Positions 62,913-64,000 of a stretch of 64,000 nt of DNA are shown here, piece after piece. The notes under the pieces are model-generated. The model saw only the letters and a program-made list of their open reading frames with translations, did no database searches and had not been told where the DNA came from. A program made the translations under genes and the position numbers. Each line of letters opens with the position of its first letter. The stretch's first letter is position 1. The stretch is from Galeopsis tetrahit (lineage: Eukaryota > Streptophyta > Magnoliopsida > Lamiales > Lamiaceae): contig OY776121.1 of NCBI GenBank assembly GCA_963675135.1, positions 80,498,875 to 80,562,874 on the forward strand. Direction: 5' to 3'.

Positions 62913-64000
62913 AATAATTATAACAGTTTCGCTATACATTTGTTTACACTGTTAGATCTGTTCAAAATGGGTTGACCCGCGAAAATTGTGATTTACTTAA
63001 TATATGCAGATTTTGTGGATTTTACACTATTTACACATAAGCACACATAAGGGATTTTCACACAAGTCCTTCCCTTCAAATGATATTTTTCATCAATCCA
63101 CTCTTGTAAATCTTTTTTGAGTGCATATGAGATGGTCTCTGTTAAGACATGGCTGAGTGTTATGATTTATTTTACCATATTGAGATTTATACAGTGGAGT
63201 ATATGTTTCATTCACCATGCATGAATATATTCAAGTGTCGTAACAAATTAATGTAAACATGAATACAATGAATATATTTAATTAGTTACAAAGAATTGGT
63301 TGATGCATGAATATAATCAAGTAAACATATATGAATTCATTTATTTTTAATACATATACACTAAATATACTGAATTTCAAAGGTCACTCTTTTAATTAAT
63401 AAATATTAATTTATCGATAAATTAATACCTCTTTAAATTAATAAATTTACATGCTCCCAAGGTTATTAATTTATAGAGGTTTAACGGTACACATCCACGA
63501 TCAACAAATTAACAAGCTAAGAGCTCGAAATTTTGTCACGTACAGCAATAAAACGAACTAGGCCAAATTTAGGCGAATGCTTGTCGGAGATTGAAGGGGA
63601 AGAAGTACTACTCATGGAATATAATTAAATGTTTGCAAGCATGCGTTGTGCTTGGAAAAATTAAGTGAATATTTACTAAAACCTTCAAATTGGAGCACCA
63701 ATCAATAAAAATTTAGTGGATTTTAAAATCCTAATACTTTTTATATATTGGGTTTGTTTTGTGATTTATGTAGAGTAGAATTTAACTTTATAGAATAGGA
63801 TTATAAGTTTTATAGATATTTATATAGGGTTTGTAAGTATTTATAGGGTTGATTTTTATAGGTTTTATAGGTATTTATAAGGTGGAATTTTGAAATCCTC
63901 AATCAAAAAATCCTAAACTGTAATAGGGTGAAGTTTCGAAATCCCAAATCCGAATTTCCCATTCCAAAATAAACATGCCCCAAAAAAAATTGAGCATTAG
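62913..64000. other. A+T-rich body of copy B, no gene seen
   Basis: Follows copy A base for base but without the four MITE insertions found at 5511-6656. No coding evidence. Confidence 0.6.

Larger units (their letters stand above)
51705..64000. repeat. Segmental duplication, copy B
   Basis: Matches copy A (1-6837) after removal of the MULE-MITE (51980), the copia element (54191) and the Stowaway MITE (60177). Its left edge is exact: array homology begins with the T of TCCCCTTATATAC at 51705, preceded by A, inside LIM intron sequence. It continues to the right edge of the window. Internal differences include an extra unit in the A-rich repeats near 62740. Confidence 0.9.

Overview
This window reads as repeat-rich intergenic DNA from the nuclear genome of a dicot-like flowering plant. 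The signs are strong A+T bias, plant Ty1/copia polyproteins with plant initiator-Met tRNA primer sites, Stowaway MITEs with CTCCCTCCGTCC ends, a CACTA element, Helitron ends with a hairpin plus CTAG, and exon fragments of plant genes (LOG, MORC, UBC-type E2, LIM, HIPP, DUF295). I found no convincing intact ordinary host gene. Almost everything recognisable is a transposable element, a captured exon or a pseudogene.

Layout. (1) 1-6837 and 51705-64000 are two copies of one segment. Each starts with an array of about 605-bp units whose heads look like Helitron 5' ends, followed by a 1.5-kb long-TIR Mutator-like element, a tRNA-like SINE head and an A+T-rich body. The copies differ by later insertions: copy A has Stowaway and Harbinger-like MITEs, and copy B has a MULE-MITE, an intact copia element and a Stowaway MITE. 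Each copy therefore supplies the empty sites of the other. (2) 6838-10570 holds a G+C-rich island, MITEs and anonymous A+T-rich DNA. (3) 10573-35776 is a three-level nest: a 262-bp Stowaway MITE is split by a 24.9-kb SIRE-like copia element on the minus strand (1740-bp LTRs, TSD CCTTA), and that element is split by a 10.9-kb CACTA element (TSD TCA). The SIRE-like element has gag, pol and a third, env-position reading frame of about 1020 codons interrupted by one in-frame TGA. (4) 35779-38017 holds a SINE with a tandemly amplified tail and a HIPP/Cys-rich gene-fragment chimera. (5) 38018-45003 is a minus-strand Helitron with one 3' end, two 5' ends and captured exons 1-2 of a LOG cytokinin-activating gene. 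(6) 45004-51704 holds another Helitron 3' end, a DUF295 pseudogene and a same-strand series of MORC, UBC and LIM exons. (7) 54191-59256 is a full-length, apparently very young copia element with an intact 1473-codon polyprotein, sitting inside the copy B array.

Functionally, two elements look recently active: the small copia (LTRs identical by eye except for one 3-bp indel) and the SIRE-like element (about five differences between 1740-bp LTRs). The most unusual material is the SIRE third ORF. It has no visible signal peptide or membrane segment, but has basic NLS-like clusters and a coiled coil, and it sits in an element whose U3 and pol-ORF3 spacer are packed with GATCAGTA motifs. The multi-gene exon chimeras and the tandem Helitron 5' ends are the other highlights. 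All calls were made by eye, without alignment or database searches.
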